A stretch of 64,000 nucleotides of DNA from Mesorhizobium ciceri WSM4083 (GCF_000519305.1 NZ_JAFG01000005.1:376018-440017); one strand, 5' to 3'; counted from the first letter of the stretch, positions 27,654-38,522 are shown. Notes: generated by a model not told the origin, from the letters alone. Translations and numbers: made by a program.

Positions 27654-28013
27654 CTAGATCGGTAGTCCCGTAATCCGCTCGATAATGGCGATGCCCCAGA
27701 CGCCGGCGACGATGAGCACCGAAATCAGCACCGCCAGCGAACCGCAATCCTTGGCCAGCTGGATATCGACATTGAACTCGCGGCTGAAAGCGTCGCATGC
27801 CGCCTCGATGCCGGTGTTCAGCACTTCGACCATGATCAAGAGCAGCACCGCGCCGATCAGCAAAGCATAACCACGCCACGAGATCGAAACGAACCAGCCG
27901 AGCGGCAAGGCAAGCGCCAGCAGCATCAGTTCCTGCTGGAAAGCCTTCTCGCTGGCGGCCAGCTTGCGAAACGCCCGCACCGAATTGAAATAAGCGTCGA
28001 TCAGCCGCTGCAT
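27654..28013 (-). CDS. dgkA: Diacylglycerol kinase
   Basis: A 119-residue membrane kinase with three membrane helices that phosphorylates diacylglycerol to phosphatidate. Characteristic sequence: ASEKAFQQELMLLALALPLG (catalytic Glu region) and VEVLNTGIEAACDAFS with the metal-binding Glu and Asn. The true start is the ATG at 28013, with AAAGGGG nine bases upstream; the longer frame to 28304 runs into the GFA gene. In rhizobia this recycles diacylglycerol from membrane-lipid turnover and glucan modification. Confidence 0.92.
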   Translation of the reverse strand: MQRLIDAYFNSVRAFRKLAASEKAFQQELMLLALALPLGWFVSISWRGYALLIGAVLLLIMVEVLNTGIEAACDAFSREFNVDIQLAKDCGSLAVLISVLIVAGVWGIAIIERITGLPI

Positions 28014-28095
28014 GCCAAAACCCCTTTGCGAATCACCGGCACGGGATAATGCAATGGCTGGCCAGATCAATGGAATAAGGTGACTTGTCCAAGAT

Positions 28096-28512
28096 TCATT
28101 CAGCAACCGGGATGGACGGTGTCGACTTTTCAAACTGCGGCAGCCCGTCGTCGATCGAATAATAGTCGCCCTTGTCACCGACGAAGATATGGCATTCCCC
28201 CTCAAGACCTGTCGGCTTGTCGAACGATCCCGCCATGACCGAAACGTAGTCCTGGTCTCGCGGCTTCCAGAACAGCACCGACCCGCATGCCTTGCAAAAC
28301 CCACGCCTGGCGAAGGTGGAGGCTTCGTACCAGGTGATACTTTCCGTGCCCTCGATCACAATGTCGGCGTTGGCGACATTGGTCGCGGCATAGAAATGTC
28401 CGCTCTGCTTGCGGCATTGCGAGCAATGACAATAGACGACGCCACGCAGCGCTCCGTTAGTTCTGAAGCGGACCGCTCCGCACAGACACGATCCTTGGTG
28501 ACCATCACTCAC
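28096..28512 (-). CDS. GFA family zinc-binding protein
   Basis: A 138-residue protein of the glutathione-dependent formaldehyde-activating enzyme-like fold. Zinc ligands are visible as GSCLCGAVRF, YCHCSQCRKQSG and FCKACGSVLFW. Most members have no proven activity. The start is GTG at 28512, eight bases after a perfect AAGGAGG; this decides against the longer frame to 28635. It diverges from the diguanylate cyclase gene. Confidence 0.87.
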   Translation of the reverse strand: MSDGHQGSCLCGAVRFRTNGALRGVVYCHCSQCRKQSGHFYAATNVANADIVIEGTESITWYEASTFARRGFCKACGSVLFWKPRDQDYVSVMAGSFDKPTGLEGECHIFVGDKGDYYSIDDGLPQFEKSTPSIPVAE

Positions 28513-28919
28513 GTCGATCCTCCTTGAAGAAAAGTGCCTGGTATCGCCTCCAGGATTCCAGCTTTGCGGCCTACGCGCGCAAGCAAATGCGACATGGACT
28601 GGCGTGGAGAATCCGAAATTCGGTTTCATTTTCAAGAGTGCGATGCGCGAATCGCGAATTCAAGCCGCCGCACCGGCGTTGTTTTCCAACTGTTGGAAGC
28701 GCGGATTAGAGCATTTGCAGCCCGCAGACAGAGAAAACCCGCTGAACCTCTGTCAGTTAAGGAAACTTTAGCGACAGCGCATTTATGGTCACCTGCAAGC
28801 GAAGGCCGTGGGTGGGGACGCATCCTTTCGCAAGTTGTTCCGAAGCGTCGGTCGCATTCCCCAGGCTCGGCGACAAAGGGAATCCGCGAATTCCGCGGAA
28901 CATCCGAGGGGAAGAACCA
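28513..28919. promoter_or_regulatory. Divergent intergenic region with a 15-bp palindrome
   Basis: These 407 bp separate the GFA gene (minus) from the diguanylate cyclase gene (plus) and must hold both promoters. TTCCAACTGTTGGAA at 28684-28698 is a perfect palindrome and could be an operator. An upstream extension of the cyclase frame (from 28785) reads as non-coding. Confidence 0.45.
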
Positions 28920-29990
28920 ATGCAGCCGGCAGCTGTCCCGACCGAACGAAGCACCGACATCGCAGCCACTGTTGTCGCGACAATGCGCCAATTGGGCGTG
29001 CTCGGCCTGCCGCGCAATTACGAAATCTTCTATGAGGCCCTGAGCGGCACCAATCACGAACTCAGCCTGGCCGTCGTTTCGCTGAGCAGCCGGCCGACAC
29101 AGGATGAACTGGATCAGATCGGGCGCACTTTCTTTGCCCACAACCATGGTCCTGGCATCGTCGAGCATGCCCGCGACGTCATTGCCAGGGAGCTCGAGGA
29201 GGTTGCTTCGCTGTTGAGGAGCGAGCGCAGTCATATCGAGAAATACGGCAGGATCCTCGATGAGACATCGAGCGGTCTCAGCGGCCGCAGCCTTCTCTCT
29301 CAGGATCTTTTGCACAAGATCGCCAATGCCATGGCGGCTGCCACCAATTCGACGATCGATCACGGCCGGCAGGTGGCCTCGACGCTCAGCGACAAGACGG
29401 CCGAACTCGAGAGCGTCAAATCGAAGCTCGAGGAGTACAAGCGGCTGGCCGACACCGATCCCTTGACGCATATCTGGAATCGCCGCGCCTTCGACAAGGA
29501 AATCACCAGGATCTACAACAGCAACAGGGGTATCCTGTTCAACGCCCTGGTCCTTGCCGACATCGACCGCTTCAAGGATATCAACGACCGCTACGGCCAC
29601 CCGGTCGGCGACAAGATCATCCAGAGCATCGCCGACATCTTCCAGACCAGCATTCGCGGCGACATGTTCGTCGCCCGCACCGGCGGCGAGGAGTTCGCGC
29701 TGATCATCGAGGGCGCCAGCGAGGACGCCACCTATGACGTTGCAGAGCGCATTCGCGCCCTGATCGAGCAGACGCCGTTCACCAGCAGCCAGACCGGCAC
29801 GAATTACGGCACCGTCACCGTCTCGATGGGTATCTGCATGGCGTCCGAAGCCGAAGGACCCGAAGATCTCTACACCAAGGCCGACCGGGCGCTCTATCGC
29901 TCCAAGGTCAGCGGCCGCAACCGGGTCACCAAGCACTCGACGATGGCAGGCCGGGCCGGCAAGAGCTGGCTGCTCTACAAGAAGGACTGA
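28920..29990 (+). CDS. Diguanylate cyclase (GGDEF domain) with helical N-terminal domain
   Basis: A 356-residue soluble protein that should make cyclic di-GMP from two GTP. The GGDEF domain covers about residues 180-345, and the active-site loop is GGEEF at residues 255-259, so it looks catalytically intact. DTDPLTHIWNRRAFD opens the domain. The N-terminal about 170 residues contain no transmembrane segment and are predicted helical, with GVLGLPRNYEIFYEALSG, a pattern shared by a rhizobial group of cytoplasmic cyclases. A usual I-site RxxD is not obvious before GGEEF (SIRGDMF lies close). Start chosen at 28920 after GAGGGG. Confidence 0.88.
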   Translation: MQPAAVPTERSTDIAATVVATMRQLGVLGLPRNYEIFYEALSGTNHELSLAVVSLSSRPTQDELDQIGRTFFAHNHGPGIVEHARDVIARELEEVASLLRSERSHIEKYGRILDETSSGLSGRSLLSQDLLHKIANAMAAATNSTIDHGRQVASTLSDKTAELESVKSKLEEYKRLADTDPLTHIWNRRAFDKEITRIYNSNRGILFNALVLADIDRFKDINDRYGHPVGDKIIQSIADIFQTSIRGDMFVARTGGEEFALIIEGASEDATYDVAERIRALIEQTPFTSSQTGTNYGTVTVSMGICMASEAEGPEDLYTKADRALYRSKVSGRNRVTKHSTMAGRAGKSWLLYKKD

Positions 29991-30036
29991 CAGTCCCTGC
30001 CGGCTGGTGCAGGGAACACTGGACTAGCGCAGACAT

Positions 30037-30062
30037 AAAAGGCGCCCGATTTCTCGGACGCC
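30037..30062 (-). terminator. Intrinsic terminator of the DAHP synthase gene
   Basis: Read on the minus strand: GGCGTCCGA, loop GAAA, TCGGGCGCC (one G-U pair), then TTTT. It is 34 nt downstream of the DAHP synthase stop. On the plus strand the same hairpin, with one mismatch, is 51 nt after the cyclase gene, so it may stop transcripts from both sides. Confidence 0.8.
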
Positions 30063-30095
30063 CCTTTCGTGGATCTTATTCGGACTGCGCGAAAA

Positions 30096-31469
30096 TCAGC
30101 CGTTTACGGCCTGCTTGTGCTGCACCGGGTGGCTTTTCTTCAACAGATCAGAGACCAGGAAGGCCAGTTCGATCGCCTGGTCGGCGTTAAGGCGCGGATC
30201 GCAATGGGTGTGGTAGCGGTCCTGCAATTCCTCGGCGGTGATGGCGCGCGCGCCACCGGTGCATTCGGTGACGTTCTTGCCGGTCATCTCGACATGGATG
30301 CCGCCCGGATGCGTGCCTTCGGCGCGGTGCACCTCGAAGAAGGTCTGCACCTCCTTCAGGATGCGGTCGAACGGCCGCGTCTTGTAGCCGGCGGCCTCGA
30401 TCGTGTTGCCGTGCATCGGGTCCGACGACCACACCACGGAGCGGCCTTCCTTCTGCACCGCGCGCACCAGCTTCGGCAGATGGTCGGCGACCTTGTCGGA
30501 ACCGAAGCGGGCGATCAGCGTCAGCCGGCCGGGCTCGTTCTCGGGATTGAGCAGGTCGATCAGCTCCAGCAAGCCGTCCGGCGTCAGCGACGGACCGCAT
30601 TTCAGGCCGAGCGGGTTCTTGATGCCACGGCAATATTCGACATGGGCATGATCGGGCTGGCGGGTGCGATCGCCGATCCAGATCATGTGGCCCGAGGTGG
30701 CGTACCAGTCGCCGGAGGTCGAATCGACGCGCGTCAGCGCCTCCTCGTAGCCGAGCAGCAGCGCCTCGTGGCTGGTGTAGAAATCGGTCTCGCGCAGCGC
30801 GTAGTTGGTTTCCGAAGTGATGCCGACGGCCTTCATGAAGTCCATCGTCTCGGTGATACGGTTGGCAAGAGACTCATATTTCTCGCCCTGCGGACTGTCG
30901 GAGACGAAGCCGAGCATCCAGCGGTGCACATTCTCCAGGCTGGCATAGCCGCCTTGCGCGAAGGCGCGCAGAAGGTTGAGCGTCGCCGCCGACTGGCGGT
31001 ACGCCATCTCCTGGCGGGCGGGATCCGGAATGCGCGACTTCGGGTCGAATTCGATACCGTTGATGATGTCGCCGCGATAGCTGGGCAGCGTCACCTCGCC
31101 TTTGGTCTCGTTATCGGACGAACGCGGCTTGGCGAACTGGCCGGCAACGCGGCCGACCTTCACCACCGGCTGCGCGCCGGCGAAGGTGAGCACCACGGAC
31201 ATCTGCAGAAAGACGCGGAAGAAGTCGCGGATGTTGTCCGCGCCGTGCTCGGCAAAGCTCTCGGCGCAATCGCCCCCTTGGAGCAGGAATGCGTCACCGG
31301 CAGCGACGGCCGCGAGCTGCTTCTTGAGCTTGCGCGCCTCACCGGCAAAAACCAGCGGCGGAAAGGTTGCGAGCTGGGCTTCCGTGTTCTTCAGCGCGGC
31401 AAGGTCCGGATAAGCAGGAACCTGCTTGATCGGCTTTGCTCTCCACGAATTCGGCGACCATTTCGTCAT
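30096..31469 (-). CDS. Class II 3-deoxy-7-phosphoheptulonate (DAHP) synthase
   Basis: A 457-residue enzyme that condenses phosphoenolpyruvate and erythrose 4-phosphate, the first step of aromatic amino acid synthesis. It is the plant-like class II type, with [42 protein letters not shown] and [13 protein letters not shown]. The start at 31469 (MTKWSPNSW) is the usual N-terminus of this family. It stands alone with its own terminator. Symbols aroF/aroG/aroH are used loosely, so none is assigned. Confidence 0.94.
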   Translation of the reverse strand: MTKWSPNSWRAKPIKQVPAYPDLAALKNTEAQLATFPPLVFAGEARKLKKQLAAVAAGDAFLLQGGDCAESFAEHGADNIRDFFRVFLQMSVVLTFAGAQPVVKVGRVAGQFAKPRSSDNETKGEVTLPSYRGDIINGIEFDPKSRIPDPARQEMAYRQSAATLNLLRAFAQGGYASLENVHRWMLGFVSDSPQGEKYESLANRITETMDFMKAVGITSETNYALRETDFYTSHEALLLGYEEALTRVDSTSGDWYATSGHMIWIGDRTRQPDHAHVEYCRGIKNPLGLKCGPSLTPDGLLELIDLLNPENEPGRLTLIARFGSDKVADHLPKLVRAVQKEGRSVVWSSDPMHGNTIEAAGYKTRPFDRILKEVQTFFEVHRAEGTHPGGIHVEMTGKNVTECTGGARAITAEELQDRYHTHCDPRLNADQAIELAFLVSDLLKKSHPVQHKQAVNG

Positions 31470-31603
31470 CGCTGCACCCAACGCTCTTTCCAGCGGCCTA
31501 TACTCCGCCATTCCCGCCCCCATTTGGGGATCGCGGCTCCATACACGAAGCCGATTTCCTATTCTAGACCGGAATTCAAGCGCTGGCGAATGTCTGAGGC
31601 CGG

Positions 31604-34600
31604 CTACGCCGCCTTCTCCACCAGCCGTGCCAGCTGCGTCATGACAACCGCGGAGCCCGCCAGCCGCTTCTCTGCGGTCGGCCAGTCACGCACGAAGACG
31701 ACACTGTGGTCCGGCCGGATCTTGGCGAGCGAGCCCTGCTCGCCAATGAACCGAACCAGCCCGACCGGGTTGGAGAATTCGCGCTTGCGGAAATGGATGA
31801 CGACGCCCTTCGGCCCGGCATCGAGCTTCTCGACATTGGCCTTGCGGCAGAGCGCCTTGATGAAGACGATCTTCAACAGATGCTTGACCTCCTCCGGCAG
31901 AGGGCCGAAGCGGTCGATCAGTTCGGCGCCGAAAGCATCGATTTCCTCGGTGTTTTCGAGATCGCCAAGCCTGCGGTAGAGCGCCAGCCGGAGCTGCAGG
32001 TCAGGCACATAGCTCTCCGGGATCATCACCGCCGTGCCGACGGCAATCTGCGGCGACCAGCCGCCATCCTGCACTTCGCCGGAATCCTTCACCTCGGCGA
32101 CGGCCTCTTCCAGCATCTGCTGGTAGAGTTCGAAGCCGACCTCCTTGATGTGGCCGGACTGCTCCTCGCCGAGAAGATTGCCGGCGCCACGGATATCGAG
32201 ATCGTGGCTGGCCAGCTGGAATCCGGCGCCGAGCGTGTCCAGCGATTGCAGCACCTTCAGCCTCCGCTCGGCGGTGTCCGTCAGCTTGCGGTTGGCCGGC
32301 AGCGTGAACAGCGCATAGGCGCGTACCTTCGAGCGGCCGACGCGGCCGCGCAGCTGGTAGAGCTGCGACAGGCCGAACATGTCGGCGCGGTGGATGATCA
32401 GCGTGTTGGCGGTGGGAATATCGAGCCCGGATTCGACAATGGTGGTCGACAACAGCACATCGTACTGGCCGTCGTAGAAGGCATTCATGATGTCGTCGAG
32501 TTCGCCCGGCGGCATCTGGCCATGTGCCACCGCCACCTTCAACTCCGGCACGGATTCCTTCAGAAAATCATGTATTTCCGCCAGATCGCTGATTCGCGGC
32601 ACCACATAGAAGGAATGGCCGCCGCGATAGCGCTCGCGCAGCAACGTCTCGCGGATGACCAGGGGATCGAACGGCGAGATGAAGGTGCGCACGGCCATGC
32701 GGTCGACCGGCGGCGTGGCGATCAGCGACAGCTCGCGCACCCCGGTCAACGCCAGTTGCAGCGTGCGCGGGATCGGTGTCGCCGACAGCGTCAGCACGTG
32801 CACGTCGGTTTTCAAATCCTTCAGCCGCTCCTTGTGCTTGACGCCAAAGTGCTGCTCCTCGTCGATGATCAGCAGGCCAAGGTTCTTGAACGAGATCGCG
32901 GAACCAAGCAGCGCGTGCGTACCGATGACGATGTCGACCTGCCCTTCGGCGATACCTTTCTTGGTCTCGGCCAGTTCCTTGGCGCCGACCAGCCGCGAGG
33001 CCTGGCCGACGCGGATCGGCAGGCCGGAAAACCGTTGCGAAAACGTCTTGAAATGCTGGCGCGACAACAATGTCGTCGGCACCACAACCGCCACCTGAAA
33101 GCCTTCCATCGCCGCGATGAAGGCAGCGCGCAGCGCCACTTCGGTCTTGCCGAAGCCGACATCGCCGCAAATCAGCCGGTCCATCGGCTTGCCGGCGGCC
33201 AGATCGTCGCGCACCGAGTCGATCGCTGTCTGCTGGTCGTCGGTCTCTTCATAGGGGAAGCGGGCCGCGAACTCGCCATAGAGGCCCTCGGCCGGCACCA
33301 GTGGCGGCGCGGAGCGCATCTGCCGCTCGGCGGCGATGCGGATCAATTGACCGGCCATGTCGAGCAGGCGTTTCTTCAGCCGCGCCTTGCGCGACTGCCA
33401 GGCGCCGCCGCCAAGCTTGTCCAGCGTCGCCTCGGCCGTGTCGGAACCGTAGCGCGACAGGAGTTCGATGTTTTCCACCGGCAGGAACAGCCGGTCGTCA
33501 CCGGCATAGTGGATTTCCAGGCAGTCATGCGGTGCGCCGACCGCTTCGATGGTGCGCAGGCCAATGAAACGGCCAATGCCGTGGTCGGCATGGACAACAA
33601 TGTCGCCGGCCGACAGCGCCGAGGCCTCGGCAATGAAATCCGAGGGACGCTTCTTGCGTTTCGAGCGCCGGATCAGCCGGTCGCCCAAAATGTCCTGTTC
33701 GGCGACGACGACCAGTTTTTCGGTCTCGAAGCCGGATTCGAGCGGCAGCACGGCCAGGGCCGCCTGCCCCGGCTCGAGCTTTTCAGCTTCCGCCAGCGTC
33801 GCGACCTGCTTGAGGTTGCCGAGATGGTGTTCGGCAAGGATCTGGCCAAGCCGGTCGAGCGAGCCTTCGGTCCAGCCGGCAATGACAATGCGGCGGCGCG
33901 CGGCGCGCTCGTCGGCGATGTGTTTGACGACGACATCGAACACGTTGGCGTTCGGATCGGCGCGCTCCTCGACGAAGCTGCGGCCGTGGCGCGAGCCGGC
34001 ATGATAGACCTTCTTGGTGCCAACGTCGGGCGCGTCGAACGGCGTGAAATCGATCGCTTCGCGCGGCCCGAGCGAGGCAATCAGGTTGTCCGGCGAGAGA
34101 TAGAGCAGGTCCGGCGGCACCGGCTTGTAAGGCACCGCGTCCTTCAAGGCGCCATCGGCCTGCTTCCTGCGCGCCTCGTAGTGATCGAGGATCAGCGTGT
34201 GGCGCTCGGCCAGCGCCTCATGCGCCAGATGGTCGAAGATGACAGGCGTATCAGGCAGATAGTCGAACACGGTCTCCAGCCGCTCGTAGAAGAACGGCAG
34301 CCAGTGCTCCATGCCGGCGAAGCGACGCCCTTCGCTGACCGCCGCATAGAGCCCGTCATCGCGCTGCGGCGCGCCAAAAGCTTCGATATAGGAGCGGCGG
34401 AAACGGCTGATGGTTTCGGGCGTCAGCGCCACTTCGCTCATCGCCTGCAGCGCCATCGACTTGCGCTGGCCGGTGGTGCGCTGCGTGGCGGCGTCGAACA
34501 CACGTATCGATTCCAGCGTGTCGCCGAAGAAGTCGAGCCTGAGCGCTTCGGTCCAGCCAGGCGCGAACAGGTCGAGAATGCCGCCGCGCACCGCGAACTC

Positions 34601-35101
34601 GCCGATGCCACGCACGGTCGGCACGCGCTCGAAACCGGACGTTTCCAGCCGCGAGACCAGGACGTTCATGTCGATCTGGTTGCCGGGCCTGGCGTGGAAC
34701 GTCTGTGCCTCAACGAGATCCGCCGGCGGAATGCGCTGCAGCAGCGCATTGGCGGTGGTGAGGATGACGGCGCGGTGCGGCTTCTTCGCCAGCGCGATCA
34801 TGGCCGTCAGCGCATCGAGGCGCTTGGCGGCCGCATCGGAGCCGGGCGAGACGCGGTCGTAGGGCAGGCAATCCCAGGCCGGCAGTTCCAGCACCGGCAG
34901 GCCGGGGGCCGCGAAGGACAATGCCTCGATGATCGCCGGCAGGCGCTGACCGTCGCGCGCGACGAACAGAACCGGCTTGTCGGGCGCGATCTCGAGTGCC
35001 GCCTGCACCAGCGCAAAGGCTTCGTAGCCGTCGGCGACGCCGTCGACGATGAACTGGCCGGCGCGACCTTTCGGCAAACCGATGGTGGGAATGAGGCTCA
35101 T
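31604..35101 (-). CDS. mfd: Transcription-repair coupling factor
   Basis: An 1165-residue Mfd. The order is a UvrB-like N-terminal module, an RNA-polymerase-interacting domain (about residues 490-560, [15 protein letters not shown]), a RecG-like translocase and a C-terminal regulatory domain. The translocase has Walker [33 protein letters not shown] and [15 protein letters not shown]. Mfd removes RNA polymerase stalled at DNA damage and recruits UvrA. ATG 35101 ([13 protein letters not shown]) replaces the longer frame to 35224. It follows sdhE by 71 bp on the same strand. Confidence 0.96.
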   Translation of the reverse strand: MSLIPTIGLPKGRAGQFIVDGVADGYEAFALVQAALEIAPDKPVLFVARDGQRLPAIIEALSFAAPGLPVLELPAWDCLPYDRVSPGSDAAAKRLDALTAMIALAKKPHRAVILTTANALLQRIPPADLVEAQTFHARPGNQIDMNVLVSRLETSGFERVPTVRGIGEFAVRGGILDLFAPGWTEALRLDFFGDTLESIRVFDAATQRTTGQRKSMALQAMSEVALTPETISRFRRSYIEAFGAPQRDDGLYAAVSEGRRFAGMEHWLPFFYERLETVFDYLPDTPVIFDHLAHEALAERHTLILDHYEARRKQADGALKDAVPYKPVPPDLLYLSPDNLIASLGPREAIDFTPFDAPDVGTKKVYHAGSRHGRSFVEERADPNANVFDVVVKHIADERAARRRIVIAGWTEGSLDRLGQILAEHHLGNLKQVATLAEAEKLEPGQAALAVLPLESGFETEKLVVVAEQDILGDRLIRRSKRKKRPSDFIAEASALSAGDIVVHADHGIGRFIGLRTIEAVGAPHDCLEIHYAGDDRLFLPVENIELLSRYGSDTAEATLDKLGGGAWQSRKARLKKRLLDMAGQLIRIAAERQMRSAPPLVPAEGLYGEFAARFPYEETDDQQTAIDSVRDDLAAGKPMDRLICGDVGFGKTEVALRAAFIAAMEGFQVAVVVPTTLLSRQHFKTFSQRFSGLPIRVGQASRLVGAKELAETKKGIAEGQVDIVIGTHALLGSAISFKNLGLLIIDEEQHFGVKHKERLKDLKTDVHVLTLSATPIPRTLQLALTGVRELSLIATPPVDRMAVRTFISPFDPLVIRETLLRERYRGGHSFYVVPRISDLAEIHDFLKESVPELKVAVAHGQMPPGELDDIMNAFYDGQYDVLLSTTIVESGLDIPTANTLIIHRADMFGLSQLYQLRGRVGRSKVRAYALFTLPANRKLTDTAERRLKVLQSLDTLGAGFQLASHDLDIRGAGNLLGEEQSGHIKEVGFELYQQMLEEAVAEVKDSGEVQDGGWSPQIAVGTAVMIPESYVPDLQLRLALYRRLGDLENTEEIDAFGAELIDRFGPLPEEVKHLLKIVFIKALCRKANVEKLDAGPKGVVIHFRKREFSNPVGLVRFIGEQGSLAKIRPDHSVVFVRDWPTAEKRLAGSAVVMTQLARLVEKAA

Positions 35102-35172
35102 GAAATCACGGTCTTGTTCTATCGCAATTCCGAACGGAAAACGCTTCGTACTTTTCCTGGAATTGCTTGTGT

Positions 35173-35460
35173 TCAGAATGTCAGAGAATGGCGGAAAGCC
35201 AGGATCTTTTGCAGGACGGCACAATCGATATCGGCCGGCACCGGGCGTTCGCCGGTGACCATGGGCAGGAATTCGGTATCGGGAATGTCGAGGAGCCTCT
35301 CATATTGGTCGATTTCCTCAGCCGTCAAGGCGCCGATCTCAGCGTCGGCGAAAGTGCCGAGGATCAGGTCCATCTCGCGCATGCCGCGATGCCAGGAGCG
35401 AAACAGAAGCTTGCGGCGGCGCACGTCCAGCCCCTCGCTTGATCTCGTCGTTCCCGTCAT
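35173..35460 (-). CDS. sdhE: FAD assembly factor SdhE
   Basis: A 95-residue protein of the SdhE/Sdh5 family, which promotes covalent FAD attachment to succinate dehydrogenase. The signature is RSWHRGMREMDLILGTFAD, with the RGxxE motif. The start at 35460 gives the standard length; the upstream frame to 35541 would overlap the recG promoter. An sdhE-mfd pair is common in Rhizobiales. It diverges from recG by 92 bp. Confidence 0.92.
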   Translation of the reverse strand: MTGTTRSSEGLDVRRRKLLFRSWHRGMREMDLILGTFADAEIGALTAEEIDQYERLLDIPDTEFLPMVTGERPVPADIDCAVLQKILAFRHSLTF

Positions 35461-35552
35461 CGTGCCGCATCCTTGCTTGCTGCGGCGCATATAGCGTGGA
35501 TAGAAGGGGCTGTCAGCCTTGCGCTGCCGCCGTCGCAACATAAGCTGACATC

Positions 35553-37661
35553 ATGCGCCCGACCATCCTCGATCCCCTGTTTGTCCCGATCACGTCGCTT
35601 GCAGGCGTCGGACCGAAAGTCGGCGCGCTGATCGAGAAGGTTGTCCCGGCCGATCTCGGCGATCGCGCGGCGCGTGCCGGCGATCTTCTGTTCGTACTGC
35701 CGCACACCGTCATCGACCGGCGCAGCCGCCCGGGTATCGCAGGATCCGCGGAAGGCCAGATCGTGACGCTGGAGGTGCGCATCGACCGCCACCAGCCGCC
35801 GCCGCGCGGCAACAGGTCGGTGCCCTACCGGGTCTTCGCCCATGACGACACCGGCGAGATCGCGCTGACCTTCTTCCATGCTCACGCCTCCTATCTCGAA
35901 AAGGCGATGCCCGAGGGCGAACATGTCGTGGTCTCGGGCCGCATGGAATGGTTCAATGGCCGCCCGAGCATGGTCCACCCCGACCATATTGCGCTGGCCA
36001 GCGAAGCGGAAAACCTGCCGCTGGTCGAACCGGTCTATCCCCTGACAGCCGGGCTCTCGGGCAAGGTGCTGCGCCGGGCGATCGGCCAGGCGCTGGCGCG
36101 CGTGCCTGAATTTCCCGAATGGCAGGACGGCGCCTTCATGCGCCGGCACACCTTTGCGGCCTTTGCCGACGCGCTCGCCCGCATCCACAATCCGGCCGAC
36201 CCGATTGACGTCTCCATCGACGGCGCCGCGTGGCGGCGGCTCGCCTATGACGAGTTGCTGGCGGGCCAGGTCTCGCTGGCGCTGGTGCGGGCAAAAGTCC
36301 GCAGGCTGTCCGGGCGTCCCTTGGTCGGCGACGGCCGCATCGTCGAAAAACTGCGGGCCGCACTGCCCTATTCGCTTACGGCTTCCCAAGAATTCGCGTT
36401 GGCCGAAATCAATGCCGACCTCGCCGATCCCGAGCGCATGCTGCGGCTTCTGCAGGGCGATGTCGGCTCCGGCAAGACGGTCGTCGCGCTGCTGGCCATG
36501 GCACGCGCCGTCGAGGCCGGCGGCCAGGCCGCGTTGATGGCACCGACCGAAATCCTGGCGCGCCAGCATCTGGCGACCATCACGCCGCTTGCCGCCAAGG
36601 TTGGGCTGCGCGTCGCCATCCTCACCGGCCGCGAGAAGGGCCGTGAACGCGCTGATACGCTGGCCGGCTTGGCAAGCGGCGAGATCGACATCGTCGTCGG
36701 CACCCATGCGCTGTTCCAGGAGACCGTCACCTTCCACGACCTGGTGTTCGCCGTCATCGACGAGCAGCACCGCTTCGGCGTCCACCAGCGGCTTGCCATC
36801 ACTGCCAAGGGCGATGCACCAGACATGCTGGTGATGACGGCCACTCCCATCCCGCGCACGCTGGTGCTGACCGCTTTCGGCGACATGGACGTGTCGAAAC
36901 TGACGGAAAAACCGGCCGGCCGCCAGCCGATCCGTACCGTTACACTGCCGCTCGAGCGGCTCGACGAACTGGTCGCCCGCATGGTGGACGCCGTCGCCGG
37001 CGGCCAGAAAATCTACTGGATCTGTCCGCTGGTCGAGGAATCGGAAGAAATCAAGCTGATGTCGGCCGAGGACCGTTTTGCGTCGCTGAAGCCGCTATTC
37101 GGTGATCGCATCGGTCTCGTTCACGGCCGCATGAAGGGTGCCGAGAAGGACGAGGCGATGCGCGCCTTCAAGCAGGGCGAGACACGCATCCTGATCGCCA
37201 CCACCGTCATCGAGGTCGGCGTCGACGTGCCGGACGCCACCGTCATGGTCATCGAGCATGCAGAGCGCTTTGGCTTGGCCCAGTTGCACCAGCTGCGCGG
37301 CCGGGTCGGGCGTGGCGACAAGCCCTCCTCCTGCGTGCTGCTATATAAGGACCCGCTCGGCGAGACCGCGAAACGCCGGCTGTCGGTGATGCGCGAGACC
37401 GAGGATGGGTTCCTGATCGCCGAAGAGGATCTGAAGCTGCGCGGCGAAGGCGAATTGCTGGGCACCCGCCAGTCCGGCACGCCGGGCTTCCAGGTTGCGC
37501 GCATCGAGGCGCATGCCGACCTTCTGGAGGCCGCCCGCGACGATGCCAGGCTGATCCTGTCGCGCGACCCGGAGCTGCAATCGCAGCGCGGCGAGGCGTT
37601 GCGCCTGCTGCTTTACTTGTTCGGTCGCGACGAAGCCGTGCGGCTCCTGCGCGCCGGCTGA
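35553..37661 (+). CDS. recG: ATP-dependent DNA helicase RecG
   Basis: A 702-residue branch-migration helicase that remodels stalled replication forks. The N-terminal wedge domain (ITSLAGVGPKVGALIEK, OB-fold to about residue 150) precedes the helicase core with Walker A LQGDVGSGKTVVALL and IDEQHRFGVHQR, then TATPIPRTL. Helicase C contains [20 protein letters not shown]. The C-terminus overlaps the convergent DUF502 gene by 49 bp. Confidence 0.96.
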   Translation: MRPTILDPLFVPITSLAGVGPKVGALIEKVVPADLGDRAARAGDLLFVLPHTVIDRRSRPGIAGSAEGQIVTLEVRIDRHQPPPRGNRSVPYRVFAHDDTGEIALTFFHAHASYLEKAMPEGEHVVVSGRMEWFNGRPSMVHPDHIALASEAENLPLVEPVYPLTAGLSGKVLRRAIGQALARVPEFPEWQDGAFMRRHTFAAFADALARIHNPADPIDVSIDGAAWRRLAYDELLAGQVSLALVRAKVRRLSGRPLVGDGRIVEKLRAALPYSLTASQEFALAEINADLADPERMLRLLQGDVGSGKTVVALLAMARAVEAGGQAALMAPTEILARQHLATITPLAAKVGLRVAILTGREKGRERADTLAGLASGEIDIVVGTHALFQETVTFHDLVFAVIDEQHRFGVHQRLAITAKGDAPDMLVMTATPIPRTLVLTAFGDMDVSKLTEKPAGRQPIRTVTLPLERLDELVARMVDAVAGGQKIYWICPLVEESEEIKLMSAEDRFASLKPLFGDRIGLVHGRMKGAEKDEAMRAFKQGETRILIATTVIEVGVDVPDATVMVIEHAERFGLAQLHQLRGRVGRGDKPSSCVLLYKDPLGETAKRRLSVMRETEDGFLIAEEDLKLRGEGELLGTRQSGTPGFQVARIEAHADLLEAARDDARLILSRDPELQSQRGEALRLLLYLFGRDEAVRLLRAG

Positions 37662-38368
37662 GCCAGGGCGGCAACCGACGGGTTGGCGAGCATCCCTTCG
37701 ATCGGCTCGCCATTCACGACAACCATCTGCTTGACCTCGGGCGCCACCAGCCCGGCAGAAACGATCAGCTTGGCGCCGTCCTCAATCGTCATGTCGAGCA
37801 GCACGATGTCCGACTTCGGCACATACATCAGGAATCCGGTGGTCGGGTTTGGCGTGCACGGCATGAATACGGCGATCAGCGGATCGCCTTCCTGGTCGAG
37901 CTTCTGGTTGATCTCGGTTTCCTTTTCGCTGGCGACGAACACCAGCGACCACACGCCCTTGCGCGGATATTCGACCAGCCCGACCTGGCGGAACATGTCA
38001 CCCTTGTTGGACAGCACGGTCTCGAAAATCTGTTTCAGCGAGCCATAGATGCCGCGCACCAGCGGCATGCGGCCAAGCAGACGCTCGCCGAAATTGACGA
38101 TGGCGCGGCCGACGATGTTGGCCGTCAGGAAGCCGATCAGCGTGATCAGGATCAGCGCCACGATCAGCCCGAACCCCGGCACCGGAAACGACAGGTAGGT
38201 GTCAGGGCTGTAGCGGGCCGGAATATAGGGTTTCACCCAGGAATCGACCCAGCCGATGAACGACCAGGCGATGTAGGCGGTGATCGCCAGCGGCGCGCAG
38301 ACGATGAAGCCCGTGAGGAAATAGTTCCTCAGCCGGGTCACGCCGGAAGTCTTGGGAGCGTCGGACAT
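37613..38368 (-). CDS. DUF502 membrane protein
   Basis: A 251-residue protein with two N-terminal membrane helices (YFLTGFIVCAPLAITAYIAW and PGFGLIVALILITLIGFLTA). The DUF502 core contains GERLLGRMPLVRGIYGSLKQ, and CTPNPTTGFLMYVPKSDI follows. The family is widespread with no firm function. Its last 49 bp overlap the end of recG on the opposite strand, and its C-terminal tail is Arg/Ala rich. Confidence 0.88.
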   Translation of the reverse strand: MSDAPKTSGVTRLRNYFLTGFIVCAPLAITAYIAWSFIGWVDSWVKPYIPARYSPDTYLSFPVPGFGLIVALILITLIGFLTANIVGRAIVNFGERLLGRMPLVRGIYGSLKQIFETVLSNKGDMFRQVGLVEYPRKGVWSLVFVASEKETEINQKLDQEGDPLIAVFMPCTPNPTTGFLMYVPKSDIVLLDMTIEDGAKLIVSAGLVAPEVKQMVVVNGEPIEGMLANPSVAALAQPARRSRTASSRPNK

Positions 38369-38522
38369 GGTTCACCGGGGGCCGCTATTGCGACGCAACA
38401 TTAGTGAACCCCCGTCCAGTTTGGAACTGCGAAGTTTTTAAAGAGCCGATTATGCCGCCGCTTCCAGCGAAGCAATCCAACGGAAGCAGCCTACGTTCGT
38501 GATTAGCCGAAACATCCTTCCC

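Noticed and set aside
31706..35494. 1262-codon open frame antisense to mfd
   Set aside because: It lies wholly opposite a well-conserved Mfd with intact motifs. Its protein is low in hydrophobic order and rich in Arg, Gln and His, as expected for the shadow frame in high-GC DNA.
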